Shown in pieces: positions 53,287 to 62,919 of a DNA stretch of 64,000 bases. A program made the position numbers and the translations under genes. The notes beneath the pieces are model-generated. The model saw only the letters and a list, made by a program, of their open reading frames with translations, was not told the DNA's origin and made no database searches. Position 1 is the stretch's first letter, and the number at the start of each line of letters is the position of its first letter. The stretch is taken from contig JBIQIB010000003.1 of NCBI GenBank assembly GCA_044508265.1, forward strand, positions 15,392 through 79,391. The letters are read 5' to 3'. The DNA is from JAEZDP01 sp044508265. GTDB taxonomy: Bacteria; Acidobacteriota; Vicinamibacteria; Vicinamibacterales; Vicinamibacteraceae.

Positions 53287-54841
53287 GCAGGCACCGCCTC
53301 CAGGGGGCGTGCGGCGACGGCCGTCCGGATGCGGCGGTGCCACAGGTACAGCAGCGTCAGGCCGACGAGCATCAGGCCCGCACAGAGTCCGAGCCACAGG
53401 CCCACCACACCGTAGCCCAGACGGAAGCACAGCAGGTAGCCGAGCGGCAGCGCGATGCCCCAGTAGCCGACGAAGCCGACGACCATCGGCCGGCGGGTCT
53501 CGCCAAGCCCGCGCAGCACGCCCGTGGCCGTCACCTGCACGCCGTCGAAGAGCTGGAAGGCCGCGGCGACGAGCAGCAGGCGCTGACCGATGGCGATGAC
53601 GTCGGCGTCGGTCGTGAACAGGCCGATCCAGAGCGCGGGCCGCCACCAGAACGCGAACGCCGCGCACGCCGACAGGCCGACGACCAGCAGGAGCGCCGAC
53701 CACCCGGCGCCGGCCGCGGCGTGCGGGTCGCGCTGGCCGATGCCGTGGCCGACGAGCACGGCGCCGGCCGACGAGACACCGAGCGGCACCATGAACGTCA
53801 CGCTGGCGATGCTGAGCGCGATGTGGTGCGCGGCGAGGGCGTCGGGCGCCAGGCGGCCGGCCAGAGCGGTCGCGGCGGCGAAGAGACCGACCTCGAAGAG
53901 CAGGTGGGCGGCCGCGGGCGCGCCGAGGCGCAGCAGACGCAGCAGCCGCCACGTCGAGGGCGTCCATGCCACCCGATCCGGCGTGCGCGCCGGTCCGGGA
54001 CGGCGCGATCGCCACAGCATGGCAATCGCGCCGGCCAGCGCGGCGAAGAGATACACCCGCGAGAAGAGCGTGGCGAACGCGGCGCCCTGCACCCCCAGCG
54101 CGGGGAATCCGAGTCGGCCCTCGATGAGCAGCCAGTTGACGATGACGTTCACGAGGTTGGCGGAGACGAGCGCGAACGCGATGGGTTTCACCCGCGCCAC
54201 GCCCTGCAGATAGCGGCGGCATCCCGCGTAGAGCAGCAGGGGCGGCAGGCTGAGGTTCACGACGTGCAGGTAATCGCGCACGAGTGGCTCCACCGCCGGG
54301 TGCAGGCCGAAGGCTCCGAGTGCCAGATCGAGTNNNNNNNNNNNNNNNNNNNNNNNNNNNNNNNNNNNNNNNNNNNNNNNNNNNNNNNNNNNNNNNNNNN
54401 NNNNNNNNNNNNNNNNNNNNNNNNNNNNNNNNNCACGAGTGGCTCCACCGCCGGGTGCAGGCCGAAGGCTCCGAGTGCCAGATCGAGTGCGACGAGAACG
54501 ACAGCGAGCGGCAGGCAGGCGATGCCGGCGAGCCAGAGACCCGAGACGAGCCATTCACGCCCGGCGCGATCGTCGCCGCTGCCGAAGGCGTGCGACACGA
54601 CCGTGTCGAGGCCGAGCAACAGGCCCATGCCGAAGATCCCGACGGCCATGAAGAGGATGCTTCCGATGCCGACCGCGCCGATGGCGGCGGGGCCCAGCGG
54701 GCTGACCATCAGGGTGTCGACGATGCCCATGCTCATCCAGCCGAGCTCGGCGGTGATGACCGGCGCGGCGAGCCGGGCGACGGGGGGCAGCGAGCCGCGC
54801 AGCGCTGCGAGACGCGCACCGGAGGACGAGGCGAACGACAC
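53283..54841 (-). CDS. MATE-family efflux transporter, intact across a false gap
   Basis: Removing 100 N and one duplicated 55-base flank leaves 1404 bases, 467 residues in frame. Start GTG 54841. Two MATE halves: LAAPVITAELGWMSMGIVDTLMVS and, later, LRLGAPAAAHLLFEVGLFAAATALAG; the loop GVLRGLGETRRPMVVGFVGYWG is typical. It belongs to the NorM-like branch. It is unrelated in position to the MATE gene at 38807. Likely role: export of cationic drugs or metabolites. Confidence 0.9.
54279..54488. repeat. Duplicated 55-base flanks around an N run (false gap)
   Basis: 54279-54333 and 54434-54488 are identical over exactly 55 bases with 100 N (54334-54433) between. Deleting one copy and the Ns restores the MATE frame. 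Same signature as at 37090-37299. Confidence 0.95.
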
Positions 54842-54878
54842 CGCTCCATGATACGGAGGCCGGCGCTATGCTGAACGC

Positions 54879-55880
54879 ATGTCGCTCCCCACGCGCATGC
54901 GCGTCGTCGACATCGAGCGGCCGGGCGGCGCAGAGGTGCTGCGCATCGCCGAGCGGCCGTTGCCGTCGATCGGTCCAGGTGATGTGCTGATCCGCGTCGC
55001 CGCGGCAGGCGTCAACCGGCCGGACATCCTGCAGCGCAAAGGCGGCTATCCGCCGCCGCGGGGCGCGTCGGATGTGCTGGGGCTCGAGGTCGCCGGCGAG
55101 ATTGTCGCCATTGGCGACGGTGTCGAACGGTGGCGCGTCGGCGATCGCGTGTGCGCGCTGCTGGCGGGCGGCGGCTACGCCGAGTACGCAGCGGCGCCCG
55201 CCGGCCAGTGCCTGCCGATCCCGGACGGGCTCGACGCGCCGGAGGCGGCCGCCCTTCCCGAGACCTTCTTCACGGTCTGGACGAACGTGTTCGAGCGCGG
55301 CCAACTGCAGCCGGGCGATACGCTGCTCGTGCACGGCGGCTCGAGCGGCATCGGCACGACGGCCATCCAGCTGGCCCGGGAGGCGGGCGCCCGTGTGTTT
55401 GCCACGGCCGGGACGGCCGCGAAGGTGGCGGCCTGTGAAGCGCTCGGCGCGGAACGCGGCATCAACTACCGTGACGAGGACTTCGTGGAGGTCTGTCGCG
55501 CGCTGACCGACGACCGTGGCGTCGACGTCATCCTCGACATGGTGGGCGGCAGCTACATCCCGCGCAACGTCGACCTGCTGGCCGAGGACGGCCGGCTGGT
55601 GCAGATCGCCGTGCTGACCGGCGCGCGGGCGACCGTCGACTTCGCGCTCGTCATGCGGCGGCGGCTGACGCTCACCGGCTCGACGCTGCGTCCGCGGCCG
55701 GTGGCCGAGAAGACGCGGATCGCGCGGGAGCTCGAGGCGCGCGCGTGGCCCTGGATCGCCGAGGGGCGTGTGCGGCCCCGCATCCACGCCACGTTCCCGC
55801 TCGAGCAGGCCGCCGACGCGCACCGCCTGATGGAGTCGAGCGTGCACATCGGCAAGATCGTGTTAGTCGTCACTGACTGA
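54879..55880 (+). CDS. NAD(P)H quinone oxidoreductase of the MDR/PIG3 type
   Basis: 333 residues, a zinc-less medium-chain reductase. N-terminal catalytic domain: VLIRVAAAGVNRPDILQRKG, DVLGLEVAGEIVAIGDGV. Cofactor fold: LLVHGGSSGIGTTAIQLA, with the GGSSGIG motif of quinone oxidoreductases rather than the GxGxxG of zinc alcohol dehydrogenases. It reduces quinones or enones with NADPH. It is divergent from the MATE gene; its last 18 bases overlap the 3' end of the DUF72 gene. Confidence 0.92.
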   Translation: MSLPTRMRVVDIERPGGAEVLRIAERPLPSIGPGDVLIRVAAAGVNRPDILQRKGGYPPPRGASDVLGLEVAGEIVAIGDGVERWRVGDRVCALLAGGGYAEYAAAPAGQCLPIPDGLDAPEAAALPETFFTVWTNVFERGQLQPGDTLLVHGGSSGIGTTAIQLAREAGARVFATAGTAAKVAACEALGAERGINYRDEDFVEVCRALTDDRGVDVILDMVGGSYIPRNVDLLAEDGRLVQIAVLTGARATVDFALVMRRRLTLTGSTLRPRPVAEKTRIARELEARAWPWIAEGRVRPRIHATFPLEQAADAHRLMESSVHIGKIVLVVTD

Positions 55881-56894
55881 TGCAGGCGCCTCGGCCGTCA
55901 GCATCTCCGCGAGCGCGCGAATGGTGAGCGGCGACGAGCCCTCCGCCTTGTTGTTGACGAGGACGAACGCCGGTTGCGCGCGCTGCACCGCCTGCCGCAG
56001 CAGCGACACGACGTCGCGCCGCATGCCCTCGTCCACGTCCACGAGCCTGTTGAAGGGGCGGAAGTGCTCGCGCTGCTGCTCGTACGCGGTTCCCGGGCGC
56101 AACAGCAGGCGGATCAGGAGGACGGGGCCGGCATCCGGCGGCACGATCTGCGCCTGCAGCGCCGGCATCGGCATGGCACTCCAGTAGTTGTAGACGTGCA
56201 CCGCGCCCGTGTCGCGCAGCACCTGCGCGTACGACTCGCTGAGGAGCCGCCTGTCGCGCAGCTCCACGCCGCACGTGACGCCGCGGGGCAGCCGGCTGAG
56301 GAACGCGTGCAGGCGCCCGGCGAACGCGTCAGGCGCGAGCCGCTCGCGCGGCGGGACGGGTGGAATCTCGAGGATGAGCGGCCCGTCGTGACCGGCGAAG
56401 GCCTGCGTCCACGGCTCGAGCACGTCGCGTGCGAAGCCGTCCACCGAGAGAAAGTCGTGATTCGGCTGCGGCGGCGTGTCGCGTCCGGTGCCGGGCAGGA
56501 TCGGCGAGGCATACATCGCCGGCACCTTCGCGCAGCAGGAGAAGCCGGGCGGCAGCTGCGCGGCGTACCGGCGCAGGTCGTCGGGCGTCAGCGGCGCGTA
56601 GTAGCTGCGGTCGATGCCCACCGTGCGGAAGAGCGGGTAGCGTGCGTACTCGGCCAGGCCGTGACGGGCGAGCTCGGCCTGGGTGCGCGGACGCCGGTAC
56701 ACGATGCCGCTCCAGCCGGGGAAGCTCCAGCTCGACGTCCCGAAGCGCACGAGCATCGGCACGCGGTCTGCGAGCGCGCGGACGTCGGCGTGCGGGTCGC
56801 CGGCGGGCGCGGGCGGCAAGTCGTCCGCGAGATCGTCGCGTCCGGGCCGGGGTGGCGGCGAGAGCGGAAAGAGGGTGGGTTGATCGTCGTGCAC
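55863..56894 (-). CDS. DUF72-family protein
   Basis: 343 residues from GTG 56894. After a Pro/Asp-rich leader of about 45 residues the DUF72 TIM barrel begins with VRFGTSSWSFPGWSGIVY, followed by EYARYPLFRTVGIDRSYYAPL and the late VYVxN-like VHVYNYWSAMP. The final VNNKAEGSSPLTIRALAEML fits the family. DUF72 proteins are widespread and without proven activity, although a metal-dependent phosphodiesterase-like fold is suspected. Convergent with the quinone reductase. Confidence 0.88.
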   Translation of the reverse strand: MHDDQPTLFPLSPPPRPGRDDLADDLPPAPAGDPHADVRALADRVPMLVRFGTSSWSFPGWSGIVYRRPRTQAELARHGLAEYARYPLFRTVGIDRSYYAPLTPDDLRRYAAQLPPGFSCCAKVPAMYASPILPGTGRDTPPQPNHDFLSVDGFARDVLEPWTQAFAGHDGPLILEIPPVPPRERLAPDAFAGRLHAFLSRLPRGVTCGVELRDRRLLSESYAQVLRDTGAVHVYNYWSAMPMPALQAQIVPPDAGPVLLIRLLLRPGTAYEQQREHFRPFNRLVDVDEGMRRDVVSLLRQAVQRAQPAFVLVNNKAEGSSPLTIRALAEMLTAEAPASVSDD

Positions 56895-56931
56895 GTTGGC
56901 AGGGCAGCCTCACCAAGGATACCGTGAGCAC

Positions 56932-57743
56932 GTGACTGCCTCTCCTGCCGCGCGCGTGTCGGCGACATCCGTGCCTGGGTCCAGCCCCGGCGACCGTCAC
57001 CTGGTCATGCTTCACGGCATCTACGGTCGCGGACGCAACTGGCAGGCCATCGCCCGCCGCGTGATCGAACGTCGTCCGGAGTACACGTGCTGGCTGGTCG
57101 ATCTGCCGCATCACGGCGACTCCGTCCGCGAGGCCGGGATTGCGACGCTCGACGGGATGGCCGCGGAACTCGCGCGCTGGCTCACCGAGAGCGGCGTGAC
57201 GGCGTCCGCCGTCCTCGGTCACTCCTACGGCGGCAAGGTCGCCCTGACCCTCGCCGCGCGGCTCAAGGCGCAGCCGCTCCAGACGTGGCTGATCGACTCG
57301 ACGCCGGCGGCCAGGGAGCCGAGCGGCAGCGCGTGGCGGATGCTGGAAGTGGTACGCGGCCTGCCCGACACGTTCACGACGCGGGCCGACGTCGTCGCGG
57401 GCATCGAGGCCGGCGGTTTCTCGACGGGCGTGGCGCAGTGGATGTCCACGAACCTCGAGCGGACGCCTGACGGGTATCGCTGGGGCCTCGACTTCGATGT
57501 GATGGAGGGGCTGCTGCGTGACTTCTTCGCGACGGACCTCTGGGCGGTGCTCGAGCGGCCGGCCGCCGGGCACGACCTGCACGTGCTGAAGGCCAGCACG
57601 TCGAACGTCATCACGGAGGACGCCGTCGAGCGGCTCGAACGGCTGGGGCAGGCGACGTCGCAGGTGCACCTGCACCATCTGGAGGGCGGGCACTGGATTC
57701 ACGCCGAGGCGCCTGACGCCGTGGCGGCCCTGCTCGTGGACCA
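56932..57743 (+). CDS. Alpha/beta hydrolase (YbfF-like esterase), 3' end lost in gap
   Basis: 270 residues visible from GTG 56932. The fold is evident: LVMLHGIYGRGRNWQAIAR (oxyanion region), VDLPHHGDS, nucleophile elbow GHSYGGK with Ser98, and the catalytic His in LEGGHWIHAEAPDAVAALL just before the N run. All three triad regions are present, so only some 10-20 residues are missing. It resembles YbfF-type esterases acting on acyl esters. It is divergent from the DUF72 gene. Confidence 0.87.
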
Positions 57744-57843
57744 NNNNNNNNNNNNNNNNNNNNNNNNNNNNNNNNNNNNNNNNNNNNNNNNNNNNNNNNN
57801 NNNNNNNNNNNNNNNNNNNNNNNNNNNNNNNNNNNNNNNNNNN
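57744..57843. other. Assembly gap (100 N) between the hydrolase and mutS
   Basis: Exactly 100 N; flanks differ. The right flank is a palindromic element, so the missing DNA probably includes more copies. It hides the stop of the alpha/beta hydrolase. Confidence 0.99.
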
Positions 57844-57867
57844 GACGGCTCGGAGAGCCGTCCCTAC
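57844..57867 (-). repeat. Palindromic element at the 3' end of mutS
   Basis: Hairpin 57844-57863 (one stem base hidden by the gap), followed on the plus strand by CTAC. In the mutS sense: CTG TAG GTAGGGACGG, so the element starts directly after the stop TAG (57868-57870). Its orientation relative to the gene is the same as for the other copies. Confidence 0.9.
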
Positions 57868-60528
57868 CTACAGTTCGTCCTTGAGTTCGGCGAGGAGGGT
57901 CAGCGCGGCGAGCGGGGTGAGCGAGTTCACGTCCACCTCGCGCAGCTTGTCGCGCAGCGGATCCACGGCCGGCTGCTGGAACAGCCCGAGCTGCTGGCCC
58001 TTCGGCTCGCGCTCGCGGCTCGACAGCGTGGGCCGCCCGCCCCGACTCAGTTCGTCTGCCTCGAGGCCCGACAGGATCTCGCGCGCACGGCGCACGACCT
58101 GCGCCGGCAGCCCCGCCAGCCGTGCGACCTGGATGCCGTAGCTCCTGTCGGACCGCCCCGGGACGACCTTGCGCAGGAACACGATCTGGTCCTGCCACTC
58201 GCGCACCATCAGGTGGTAGTTGATGACGCCCGGCAGCGCGTCCGCGAGGTCGGTGAGCTCGTGGTAGTGCGTGGCAAACAGCGTCTTCGGCCGCGACGTG
58301 GGGTGCGTCGCCAGGTACTCGGCCACGGCCCACGCGATGCTCAGGCCGTCGAAGGTCGCCGTCCCGCGGCCGATCTCGTCGAGGACGACAAGGCTGCGCG
58401 ACGTCGCCGTGTGCAGGATGCTCGCGGTCTCCTGCATCTCGACCATGAACGTGGACTGGCCGCGTGCGATGTTGTCGGCCGCTCCGACGCGCGCGAAGAT
58501 GCGATCGACGATCGGCAGCTTGGCCTGACGCGCCGGCACGAACGACCCGGCTTGCGCCATCAGGCAGACGAGCGCTGTCTGCCGCAGGTAGGTGCTCTTG
58601 CCGCCCATGTTCGGGCCGGTCAGCACGACGAGCTGCTGCGCCTCGCCGTCGAGCGCGAGGTCGTTCGGCACGAACGCTTCGCTGACCATCGTCTCGACGA
58701 CGGGATGGCGCGCCTCGGTGAGCACGAGGTCGTCGCCGTCGTGCACGTGCGGCTTGCTGTAGTTGCGCGTCGTCGCGACCTCGGCCAGGCCGGCGAGCAC
58801 GTCGAAGGCTGCCAGCGTGCGGGCCGTCGCCTGGAGGCGGACGGCCTCGGCGGCCACGGCCGCGCGCAGGTCCTCGAACAGCTGCTGCTCGCGCTGCTGC
58901 AGCCGTTCGTCGGCGTGCAGCACCTTCTCCTCGTACTCCTTGAGCGCCGCGGTGATGAAGCGCTCGCCGCCGGCAATCGTCTGCTTACGGATGTAGTCGG
59001 CCGGCACCAGGTGCAGGTTCGACTTCGACACCTCGAGGTAGTAGCCGAAGACGCGGTTGAACCGGATCTTGAGCGACGTGATGCCCGTGCGCTGCCGCTC
59101 GGCCTCCTCCATGGCCGAGATGTGTGCCTTGCCCGAGCGGCTGACGTCGCGCAACTCGTCGATCGTGGCGTCGGCGCCGTCGCGGATGAAGCCTCCTTCG
59201 CGGACGAGCGCCGGTGGGTCGTCCACGAGCGTGGACGCGATGCGGTCGCGGACGTCCTCGAGCGGGTCGATGCCGTCGGCCAGGCGCCGGACGAGCGGTG
59301 CCTGCAGCGGCGTCACGGCGTCGACCACGTGAGGCACGGCCCCGAGCGAGCGGCCGAGCGCGACGAGATCGCGCGGCCCGGCCGAGCCCATGGCCACGCG
59401 CGACACGAGGCGCTCGACGTCGTGCACCGTCTCCAGCGCCTCCCGGAGCCGGCCCCGCTCGATGGCGCGAAACGCGAGATCCTCGACGGCGTCGAGCCTG
59501 TCGCGGATGGCGTCGAGGTCGACGAGCGGCTTCAGCAGCCACGCGCGCAGCAGGCGCGCGCCCATCGAGGTCACGGTGGCGTCGAGGACACCGAGCAGCG
59601 ATCCTTCACGCGTGCCTTCGGTCGACGACACCACCTCGAGATGCCGCAGCGTCGTCGCGTCGATGAGCAGGCCGTCGCTCTTGTCGCGATAGGCGATCGC
59701 GCGGACGTGCGCAAGGTCGGCCTTCTGCGTGTCGCGCAGGTACTGGACGAGCGCGCCGGCCGCCGCCACCGCCTTCGGACGGCCGTCGAGGCCGAACCCC
59801 GCGAGGCCGCTGGTCTGCAGCTGCTCGCACAGCAGGCGCTCGGCGACGTCGAGCGAGAAGTGCCAGGCGTCGCGCACCGTCCTCGTCGTGTCGAGGCGCG
59901 ACAGTTCGGGCAGCCACGTGTCGACGTCCACGCCCTCGGGCAGCAGGACTTCGCGCGGCCGCTGGACGGTAAGGTCTTCGGCGAGCTGGCGCAGGCCGTC
60001 GGGACCGCGGTACTCCGACGCCGTGAACTCGCCGGTCGAGACGTCGATCCACGCGGCCGCGTGCACGCGCGCCTCCGGCGGCACGCGGGCGTCATTCTGC
60101 GCCGGCAGCAGCGCGCCGAGCAGCGCCGGCGCACGGGCGTCGAGGTGGCCGGCGTCGGTCAGCGTGCCGGGCGTGACCACACGCGTCACCTCACGCTTGA
60201 CGACGCCTTTCGCGGTCTTCGGATCTTCGACCTGCTCGCAGATCGCGACGCGGAAGCCCTGGCGCACGAGGCGCGCGACGTAGCCGTCGGCCGCGTGGTA
60301 GGGCACGCCGCACATCGGGATGCCGCCGCCGGCCGCGTCCTTCGAGCGCGAGGTCAGCGTCAGCTCGAGGGCGCGCGCCGCGACGACGGCGTCCTCGTAG
60401 AACATCTCGTAGAAGTCGCCCATGCGGAAGAACAGCAGGGCGTCGGGATGCAGACGCTTCGCCTCCTGATACTGACGCATGGCTGGCGTCAGCGAGGTCG
60501 TTGGCGCAGTGATGATGGAGTCGGACAC
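57868..60528 (-). CDS. mutS: DNA mismatch repair protein MutS
   Basis: 886 residues. Mismatch-recognition domain: FFRMGDFYEMFYEDA with the Phe-x-Glu wedge, GIPMCGVPYH. ATPase: Walker A GPNMGGKSTYLRQ, Walker B LVVLDEIGRGTATFDGLSI and the signature FATHYHELTDL. It detects mispairs as a dimer and recruits MutL. The GTG at 60528 (VSDSIITAPTTSLTPAMRQY) gives the family's normal N-terminus. It runs divergently from tsaB. mutL is not in the window. Confidence 0.96.
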   Translation of the reverse strand: MSDSIITAPTTSLTPAMRQYQEAKRLHPDALLFFRMGDFYEMFYEDAVVAARALELTLTSRSKDAAGGGIPMCGVPYHAADGYVARLVRQGFRVAICEQVEDPKTAKGVVKREVTRVVTPGTLTDAGHLDARAPALLGALLPAQNDARVPPEARVHAAAWIDVSTGEFTASEYRGPDGLRQLAEDLTVQRPREVLLPEGVDVDTWLPELSRLDTTRTVRDAWHFSLDVAERLLCEQLQTSGLAGFGLDGRPKAVAAAGALVQYLRDTQKADLAHVRAIAYRDKSDGLLIDATTLRHLEVVSSTEGTREGSLLGVLDATVTSMGARLLRAWLLKPLVDLDAIRDRLDAVEDLAFRAIERGRLREALETVHDVERLVSRVAMGSAGPRDLVALGRSLGAVPHVVDAVTPLQAPLVRRLADGIDPLEDVRDRIASTLVDDPPALVREGGFIRDGADATIDELRDVSRSGKAHISAMEEAERQRTGITSLKIRFNRVFGYYLEVSKSNLHLVPADYIRKQTIAGGERFITAALKEYEEKVLHADERLQQREQQLFEDLRAAVAAEAVRLQATARTLAAFDVLAGLAEVATTRNYSKPHVHDGDDLVLTEARHPVVETMVSEAFVPNDLALDGEAQQLVVLTGPNMGGKSTYLRQTALVCLMAQAGSFVPARQAKLPIVDRIFARVGAADNIARGQSTFMVEMQETASILHTATSRSLVVLDEIGRGTATFDGLSIAWAVAEYLATHPTSRPKTLFATHYHELTDLADALPGVINYHLMVREWQDQIVFLRKVVPGRSDRSYGIQVARLAGLPAQVVRRAREILSGLEADELSRGGRPTLSSREREPKGQQLGLFQQPAVDPLRDKLREVDVNSLTPLAALTLLAELKDEL

Positions 60529-60591
60529 CGGCAAGCGGCGAAGGCCCGCGGCTACAATGGGGCGCGTGTCGCCTGAAGGCGGCAGTCTACC

Positions 60592-61344
60592 ATGCTCGTT
60601 CTCGCCCTCGACACGTCCACGCGAGCCGGCAGCGTCGCGGTGGCGCGCGATGGCGCCGTGCTCGTCGAGAGCGCCGGCGACCCGTCGCGCACCCAGGCCG
60701 AGCGGCTGCCCGAGTGGCTGCTGGCGGCGCTCGGCGATGCGGGACACACGCTCGCCGACGTCGATCGCCTCGCCGTGCTGTCGGGTCCGGGCGGCTTCAC
60801 GGGCCTGCGCGTGGGCCTGGCGACGGTGCAGGGCCTCGCCCTCGGGCTGGAGCGAGATGTGTTCGTCGCATCCACGCTCGAGGTGCTCGCGTGGGGCGCG
60901 TCGCAGCAGGCACCCGTCGGGGCGGTCGTCGGCACCTGGATGCGCGGCATGCGCGGCGAGGTCTTCACGGCGGCATACAGGGCCGCGGACAGCGGCGCGG
61001 GGCGCCAAACCCCGAGCCGCCTCGAGGCCGTCGTCGAGCCGTTCGTCGACATTCCCGAAGGGGCGGCCGCACGCTGGCGGGACGCCATTGGCGAGGCCGG
61101 GGCCCAGCCGATTCTCGTCACGGGCGACGCATGGGAGACGTCTGGCGCCACCCTCGTGGACGCGCTGCAGGGACACGTGATCTCGCACGTCGCCGTCGGA
61201 CTTCCCGCTGGCCTGCTCGCGCGCCTCGCCTGCGATCCCGCGGCGGCCGGCGTCGCGCCGCATGCCGTCGCACCCACATATCTCCGGAAACCCGACGCCG
61301 TGGTCGCCCGCGAACGTGACGGCGCGCCCGTGTCGGGAGCCTGA
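60592..61344 (+). CDS. tsaB: tRNA threonylcarbamoyladenosine biosynthesis protein TsaB
   Basis: 250 residues. An ASKHA-fold protein with LALDTSTRAGSVAVARDG at the start and the diagnostic block LSGPGGFTGLRVGLATVQGLALG. It is the scaffold subunit that with TsaD and TsaE completes t6A37 of tRNA. It lacks the kinase ATP site, as usual for TsaB. It is followed after 3 bases by rimI, the standard pairing. A TACAAT at 60553-60558 may be its -10 element. Confidence 0.95.
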   Translation: MLVLALDTSTRAGSVAVARDGAVLVESAGDPSRTQAERLPEWLLAALGDAGHTLADVDRLAVLSGPGGFTGLRVGLATVQGLALGLERDVFVASTLEVLAWGASQQAPVGAVVGTWMRGMRGEVFTAAYRAADSGAGRQTPSRLEAVVEPFVDIPEGAAARWRDAIGEAGAQPILVTGDAWETSGATLVDALQGHVISHVAVGLPAGLLARLACDPAAAGVAPHAVAPTYLRKPDAVVARERDGAPVSGA

Positions 61345-61347
61345 ACC

Positions 61348-61854
61348 GTGGTGCACACCGCCCCTGGCGGCGTCATCCGCCCGGCCGGGCCCGACGATGC
61401 CGAAGCGCTGGCGTCGCTCGACGCGCGGGCGTTCGAGGCGCCGTGGGACGCCGACAGCTATCGCGGCCTGCTGGCCGGCGAGCTGACGCTGGCGTGGCGG
61501 CGCGATGCACGGGGCCGGCTCGTCGCCGCGCTGCTCGTGCGTCTGGTTGCCGGCGAAGGCGAGGTGCTGCGGCTGGCCGTAAATCCCGACGACAGGCGCC
61601 GCGGGCACGCGCGCGCCCTGCTCGGGCATGCGATGGCGGAGCTCGGCCCGCGACTGCCGTACGGGCTGCATCTCGAGGTGCGCCAGTCCAACGCGGCCGC
61701 CATCGCGCTGTACGTTCGCGCGGGGTTTCGCGAGGTGGGAAGACGGCCGTCCTACTACGTCGGACCGGTCGAAGACGCCGTCCTGATGCGCTGGGATGGG
61801 CCCGCCGCAGAGGGCCGTCCTGACCGGCTTGCGCCTGCCGGATCCGGGTGGTAG
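61348..61854 (+). CDS. rimI: Ribosomal protein S18 alanine N-acetyltransferase-like GNAT protein
   Basis: 168 residues, a single GNAT domain. RimI-like features: AFEAPWDADSYRGLL near the N-terminus, acetyl-CoA loop LAVNPDDRRRGHARALLGHAM (R/Q-x-x-G-x-A), then LEVRQSNAAAIALYVRAGFREVGRRPSYY. The position immediately after tsaB is typical. It acetylates protein N-termini, classically of ribosomal protein S18. The C-terminal 20 residues are an unconserved tail. Confidence 0.92.
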   Translation: MVHTAPGGVIRPAGPDDAEALASLDARAFEAPWDADSYRGLLAGELTLAWRRDARGRLVAALLVRLVAGEGEVLRLAVNPDDRRRGHARALLGHAMAELGPRLPYGLHLEVRQSNAAAIALYVRAGFREVGRRPSYYVGPVEDAVLMRWDGPAAEGRPDRLAPAGSGW

Positions 61855-61914
61855 AGTGCGCTTCAGAACCCGGGGGAACACCCTTGAGGTTCCCCCGCCA
61901 GCAAGGAGGCAGCG

Positions 61915-62175
61915 ATGCCCGATGCACAGGAGCTCAAGGAGCAACTGCTCCGCACCGACGCAGAGTTCCGGACCCTCTACGACCGTCACCACGAGCTCGA
62001 TGAGCGGCTCAGGCTCTACGCCGGTAGGCCCCACCTCTCGGACGACGAACAACGCGAGGAAGTGCTCATGAAGAAGCGGAAACTGATGCTGAAGGACCGC
62101 ATGGAGGACATCCTGAAACGCTACACGCGCCCAGCCTCGGCGAGCGCGGCGACGATGGCCAGTCACCCCGCGTAG
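61915..62175 (+). CDS. YdcH/DUF465-like small helical protein
   Basis: 86 residues, two amphipathic helices: an N-terminal one ending EFRTLYDRHHELDERLR and a Lys-rich second one (VLMKKRKLMLKDRMEDILKRY). The HHELD pattern followed by KKxKLxLKD is the DUF465/YdcH hallmark. Function unknown. AAGGAGG just before the ATG is a strong ribosome-binding site. A terminator follows. Confidence 0.85.
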   Translation: MPDAQELKEQLLRTDAEFRTLYDRHHELDERLRLYAGRPHLSDDEQREEVLMKKRKLMLKDRMEDILKRYTRPASASAATMASHPA

Positions 62176-62201
62176 CGGTCACGGTTCTCCGGTTTTCGCA
62201 C

Positions 62202-62236
62202 AGCCCGTCACCCGTCGTGACGGGCTTCTTCGTTTC
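62202..62236 (+). terminator. Rho-independent terminator after the DUF465 gene
   Basis: A perfect 10-bp stem (AGCCCGTCAC / GTGACGGGCT) with a 5-base loop, followed by TCTTCGTTTC. It ends the tsaB-rimI-DUF465 group before psd. Confidence 0.85.
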
Positions 62237-62288
62237 GGGCGCGCGACGGGTGCGCCAACCGGGCCCTGCCGTGAGACGATGACACGGC

Positions 62289-62915
62289 ATGAGATTCGAT
62301 CGCGCAGGGTATCCATTCATTGCCGGAACGCTGCTCCCGGCCGCGCTGCTGCTCGCGCGCCGTCGAACGGGATTGGGGCTGCCGCTGCTCGGGCTCGCCG
62401 GCTTCATGACGTTCTTCTTCCGCGATCCCGAGCGATATCCGCCACAGCACCCCGACATCGTCGTGTCACCCGCGGACGGCCAGGTCGTGTATGCCGGGCC
62501 CGGCGAGGCCGGCGTCGCGCCGTCCGGCGAGTGGGACCAGGTCAGCATCTTCCTGTCGCCGCTCGACGTCCACGTGAACCGCGTGCCGTTCGGTGGGGAA
62601 GTGACGCGCATCGCGTACACCCCGGGGCAGTTCCTGCCGGCCTACGACGAGCGCGCGGCCGCAGAGAACGAGCGCACGGAGATGTGGATCCGCCGCGGCG
62701 ACCGCACGGTGGTCAGCCGGCAGGTCGTGGGGGTGCTGGCCCGCCGCATCGTCTGCCGCGCGCAGGTGGGGGACGAGGTCGTCACGGGGGAGCGGTTCGG
62801 GGTGATGAAGTTCGGGTCGCGGATGGACGTCTTCGTGCCGCGCGCGTGCCGGCTGCTGGTGCGGACGGGCGATCGCGTCCGCGGGGGCGAGAGCGTCATC
62901 GCCCGCTGGAGCTGA
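62289..62915 (+). CDS. psd: Phosphatidylserine decarboxylase (short, archaeal-type Psd)
   Basis: 208 residues, the short membrane-associated form. Two hydrophobic segments at the N-terminus (about 10-45) are followed by FFFRDPERYPP, ADGQVVYAG, SIFLSPLDVHVNR (His of the charge relay) and KFGSRMDVFVP. The Gly-Ser in FGSRMD is the self-cleavage site that makes the pyruvoyl group. It converts phosphatidylserine to phosphatidylethanolamine, acting just after PssA, which is encoded 4 bases downstream. Confidence 0.95.
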   Translation: MRFDRAGYPFIAGTLLPAALLLARRRTGLGLPLLGLAGFMTFFFRDPERYPPQHPDIVVSPADGQVVYAGPGEAGVAPSGEWDQVSIFLSPLDVHVNRVPFGGEVTRIAYTPGQFLPAYDERAAAENERTEMWIRRGDRTVVSRQVVGVLARRIVCRAQVGDEVVTGERFGVMKFGSRMDVFVPRACRLLVRTGDRVRGGESVIARWS

Positions 62916-62919
62916 CGCC

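Noticed and set aside
60529..62166. Extension of MutS upstream of 60528
   Set aside because: The open frame covers tsaB and rimI on the opposite strand; MutS homologues begin close to SLTPAMRQY.
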